Assembly (NCBI GenBank): GCA_905233865.1
Contig: CAJOGH010000084.1
Coordinates: forward strand, 1 to 8,837
Source: an uncultured Atopobiaceae bacterium
GTDB taxonomy: Bacteria; Actinomycetota; Coriobacteriia; Coriobacteriales; Atopobiaceae
DNA length: 8,837 nucleotides
Reading direction: 5' to 3'
Both the position numbers and the translations under genes were made by a program. Position 1 is the stretch's first letter, and the number at the start of each line of letters is the position of its first letter. This document shows, piece after piece, positions 7,001 to 8,837 of this stretch. The notes under the pieces were generated by a model, which did no database searches, had not been told where the DNA came from, and saw only the letters and a list, made by a program, of their open reading frames with translations.

Positions 7001-7012
7001 GAAGGGAGAGGC

Positions 7013-8269
7013 ATGCTCGAGAACATACGCATCTCCCTGAGGGGAATCTGGTCGCACAAGCTCCGCAGCTTCCTGACGATGCTGGGCATCATCATCGGCA
7101 TCGCCGCCATCGTCGCCATCGTTTCCACCATCCAGGGTGCCAACGAGCAGATCAAGAACAACCTGATTGGTTCCGGCAACAACAACGTCAAGGTCACGCT
7201 TACCAACGACGGAACGGCCCTGGACTTCTCCTATGCCGAGGCCCCCGTTGGCGTGCCCACCTACGATCAGACCGTCAAGGACCGCATCAACGAGGTCGAC
7301 GGGGTGGTGAGCAGCGCGTTCTACCACTCGCGCGACTACAACGACGGCATGTACTATCAGAGCACGTCCATGAGTGGCTGCGAGCTTCTGGGCATCGACC
7401 AGGACTACCTGTCCTGCGCCGGCCTCACCGTGAGCCACGGCCGTGGCATCTCCCGCAGCGAGTACGACTCCAACGCGGCGGTCGCGCTTGTTGACGATGT
7501 CGCCGCGCAGGCCTACTTTGGCGGCTCCGACCCCGTGGGCCAGAGCGTCGACATCAACGGCGTGCCCTTTACCGTCGTGGGTGTCGTGCGCGAGGCAACG
7601 GCGTTCCAGCCGCGCATCACCTCCATCTCCGACTACAACACCTACGTGGGCACCGCCTCCGGTCGCGTGATGATTACCAACCAGATGTGGCCCCTGCCCT
7701 TCATCTACGACGAGCCGCTCTCGGTGCTGCTCCAGGCCTCGAGCCCCGACTCCATGACCACCGTGGGCCGCTCCTGCGCGTCCATCCTCAACTCGTACCT
7801 GCAGATGCCCTCGGGCTCGACCATCAAGTACGAGAGCACCGACCTTGCCTCGGAGGCGACCCGCCTCCAGCAGCTGGCTGACTCCACCAACGCCATGCTG
7901 GTGGGCATCGCGTCCATCTCGCTCATCGTCGGTGGCGTGGGCGTCATGAACATCATGCTCGTCTCGGTCACGGAGCGCACCCGCGAGATCGGCCTCAAGA
8001 AGGCCCTGGGCGCGCCGCGCCGCTCCATCCTGGTGCAGTTCCTCACCGAGGCCGTCATGCTCTCGCTCATCGGCGGCATTCTGGGCGTCGTCATGGGCAT
8101 CGTGATGTCCAACGTCATCGGCGCGGTCACGGACATGCCGGTCATGCTCTCGGTGCCCGCGATGATCGGCTCCGTGGTCTTCAGTATGCTCGTCGGCATC
8201 ATCTTTGGCCTGGTGCCCTCCGTCAAGGCGGCCAACCTCAACCCCATCGACGCCCTGCGCTACGAGTAG
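7013..8269 (+). CDS. MacB/FtsX-type ABC transporter permease
   Basis: A 418-residue inner-membrane subunit of a mechanotransmission-type exporter. It opens with the family hallmark (IRISLRGIWSHKLRSFLTMLGIIIGI). It has one N-terminal helix (about 20-42), a large extracytoplasmic MacB periplasmic-core domain (about 45-290) and three C-terminal helices (about 294-318, 341-370 and 381-403). The cytoplasmic coupling segment after helix 2 (SVTERTREIGLKKALGAPRRSI, 318-339) is well conserved, as is the final NPIDALRYE. The length matches stand-alone permeases of the YknZ/MacB type, where the ATPase is a separate protein, as here. A strong purine-rich ribosome site (7001-7011) fills the 12-bp gap after adaptor 2. 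It is the last gene of the four-gene operon. Substrates of relatives include macrolides, peptides and toxins; nothing here identifies this one. Confidence 0.93.
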   Translation: MLENIRISLRGIWSHKLRSFLTMLGIIIGIAAIVAIVSTIQGANEQIKNNLIGSGNNNVKVTLTNDGTALDFSYAEAPVGVPTYDQTVKDRINEVDGVVSSAFYHSRDYNDGMYYQSTSMSGCELLGIDQDYLSCAGLTVSHGRGISRSEYDSNAAVALVDDVAAQAYFGGSDPVGQSVDINGVPFTVVGVVREATAFQPRITSISDYNTYVGTASGRVMITNQMWPLPFIYDEPLSVLLQASSPDSMTTVGRSCASILNSYLQMPSGSTIKYESTDLASEATRLQQLADSTNAMLVGIASISLIVGGVGVMNIMLVSVTERTREIGLKKALGAPRRSILVQFLTEAVMLSLIGGILGVVMGIVMSNVIGAVTDMPVMLSVPAMIGSVVFSMLVGIIFGLVPSVKAANLNPIDALRYE

Positions 8270-8280
8270 GCTCGCGTCTT

Positions 8281-8304
8281 CATGCTCTTGTCGACAAGAG
8301 CATG
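8281..8304. repeat. Perfect 24-bp palindrome after the exporter operon
   Basis: The left half CATGCTCTTGTC (8281-8292) is followed by its exact reverse complement GACAAGAGCATG (8293-8304), with no mismatch. As RNA it would form a 10-bp stem with a UCGA loop. It lies 11 bases after the permease stop. There is no run of T on either side, so it is not a standard intrinsic terminator. It may stabilise the 3' end of the mRNA, act as a bidirectional pause/terminator, or be a protein-binding operator for the downstream gene. Confidence 0.75.
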
Positions 8305-8340
8305 GATGTGGTGGTTCTCTGACACTCATGGTTGGTTTGT

Positions 8341-8370
8341 GGAAGCGCTTACGAAGCGGCATCGCTTTCC
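8341..8370. repeat. Small inverted/direct repeat cluster in the intergenic region
   Basis: GAAGCG occurs twice in the same direction (8342-8347 and 8353-8358), and CGCTTTCC (8363-8370) can pair with either copy. The inner pairing gives a six-pair stem with a GCAT loop; the outer one uses GGAAGCG (8341-8347) with a bulge. Two mutually exclusive hairpins are therefore possible. No T-run follows. Function unknown. Confidence 0.3.
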
Positions 8371-8407
8371 AGTAAGGTGTCCTGCAGATTGAAGTGTAGC
8401 GAGCCCA

Positions 8408-8442
8408 AGGGCGCAGCGAGGCTAGAAGTCTTGCTGCGCCCT
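8408..8442 (+). terminator. Strong hairpin in the leader of the DUF2798 gene (terminator or attenuator candidate)
   Basis: The left arm AGGGCGCAGCGAGG (8408-8421) pairs with TCTTGCTGCGCCCT (8429-8442) across a seven-base loop: 14 consecutive pairs, two of them G-U. The following bases, CATTCGT, hold only a few T, so termination by the classical mechanism would be weak. It ends seven bases before the AAGGAG of the next gene and may end the exporter transcript, attenuate the next gene, or affect ribosome access. Confidence 0.5.
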
Positions 8443-8449
8443 CATTCGT

Positions 8450-8466
8450 AAGGAGACAAGAGCATG
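8450..8466 (+). promoter_or_regulatory. Translation start region of the DUF2798 gene, repeating one arm of the upstream palindrome
   Basis: AAGGAG (8450-8455) lies eight bases before the ATG at 8464, a near-ideal ribosome site. The 12 bases GACAAGAGCATG (8455-8466), which include the start codon, are identical to the right arm of the palindrome at 8293-8304. They are therefore fully complementary to its left arm (8281-8292). Confidence 0.7.
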
Positions 8467-8837
8467 CCCAAGACACTCAAGCAAGAGATCCTGTTTGGTC
8501 TGATGATGGTCGTCGTCATGGTCTACGGGATGATTGCCTACAACGTCACCCTGTCCATCGGCCACCTGGGCCCCGAGACCTTCCTGGCGCCCCTGCACTC
8601 GCTGCCCGTGATGGCGCTCGTGGCCTTTTCCATCGAGTTCTTTGCCGTGGGCAAGGTCGCCCACTGGGTCACCGAGCGCGTGGCTCCCTTTGACCCCCAG
8701 CGCCCCATGCGCACGGTGGTCGTGATGTCGGTGACGACCGTCATGCTCATGTGCCCCATCATGAGCCTTGTTGCCACCGTGTTCGTCAATGGCGTGACCG
8801 GCGCGGAGATCCCCCTTGCCTGGGCCCAGACCTGGCT
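8464..8837 (+). CDS. DUF2798 family integral membrane protein, N-terminal part (runs off right edge)
   Basis: 124 codons are visible, starting MPKTLKQEILFGLMMVVVMVYGM. The pattern matches the DUF2798 family: short proteins, usually about 150-160 residues, with helical membrane segments and unknown function. The family-like landmarks are VMVYGMIAYN, then LPVMALVAFSIEFFAVGKVA, and MLMCPIMSLVATVF. Likely membrane segments are about residues 9-31, 43-65 and 83-105; a fourth would lie past the window edge. The basic and polar residues between helices 2 and 3 (AHWVTERVAPFDPQRPMRT) suggest a cytoplasmic or surface loop. The AAGGAG eight bases upstream supports the ATG. It is separated from the exporter operon by 194 bp containing two hairpins, so it is probably its own transcription unit, although I could not find a convincing promoter in the gap. 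Members in other bacteria are also uncharacterised. Confidence 0.8.
   Translation, partial: MPKTLKQEILFGLMMVVVMVYGMIAYNVTLSIGHLGPETFLAPLHSLPVMALVAFSIEFFAVGKVAHWVTERVAPFDPQRPMRTVVVMSVTTVMLMCPIMSLVATVFVNGVTGAEIPLAWAQTW

Noticed and set aside
8281..8304. The 24-bp palindrome as a standard intrinsic terminator or a transposon end
   Set aside because: No T-tract follows on either strand, and there is no transposase, matching distant repeat end or target duplication nearby.
5504..8476. Very long (990-codon) open frame on the minus strand, antisense to adaptor 2 and the permease
   Set aside because: Its product is a low-complexity His/Gly/Val/Asp/Arg-rich string with no recognisable domain, as expected from the antisense of G/C-biased codons. 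The plus strand carries two well-recognised genes with ribosome sites across the same interval.
1..8837. CRISPR arrays, tRNA/rRNA genes, integrases, toxin-antitoxin or defence genes
   Set aside because: I saw no regularly spaced repeats, cloverleaf-like sequences or characteristic protein motifs for any of these; the recognised genes account for almost all of the window.

Overview
The window looks like a chromosomal segment from a high-GC, probably monoderm bacterium, most likely an actinobacterium of the Coriobacteriia (Olsenella/Collinsella/Atopobium-like). This is an inference from the strong G/C third-position bias, the Shine-Dalgarno usage, the gene families and the mix of Actinobacteria- and Firmicutes-like gene organisation. 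No rRNA, tRNA or marker gene is present to prove it.

Left third, minus strand (about 1-2760): a three-gene methionine/one-carbon operon. In transcription order it holds metF (5,10-methylenetetrahydrofolate reductase), a free-standing methionine synthase reactivation-domain protein, and the start of metH (homocysteine-methyltransferase module plus the beginning of the pterin-binding module), which runs off the left edge. The genes are 11 bp apart or overlap by 8 bp. Together they make methyl-THF, transfer its methyl group to homocysteine through cobalamin, and re-methylate the oxidised cofactor. MetH is split in the manner known from Thermotoga: the reactivation domain is its own gene.

Middle (2761-2914): a divergent intergenic region. 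It has a near-consensus sigma-70-type promoter pointing right, and repeated ATGCGCAT-like palindromes on the metF side.

Right half, plus strand (2915-8269): a four-gene, tightly packed MacB/YknXYZ-like export operon in the order adaptor 1, ATPase, adaptor 2, MacB/FtsX permease. Three things stand out. There are two unrelated-looking HlyD-type adaptors. The ATPase seems to carry a roughly 145-residue acidic, Ala/Pro-rich N-terminal extension. That extension and the ATPase core lie in different reading frames, so the gene is either broken, mis-sequenced or recoded at about 4680-4689.

Right end (8270-8837): a 194-bp intergenic region holding a perfect 24-bp palindrome and a 14-pair hairpin. It is followed by the start of a DUF2798 membrane protein. 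The second half of the palindrome is repeated exactly over the initiation region of that gene. No insertion sequence, CRISPR array, integrase, tRNA or rRNA was seen. I do not see a clearly new defence or mobile system; the unusual parts are the exporter's architecture and the leader of the last gene.
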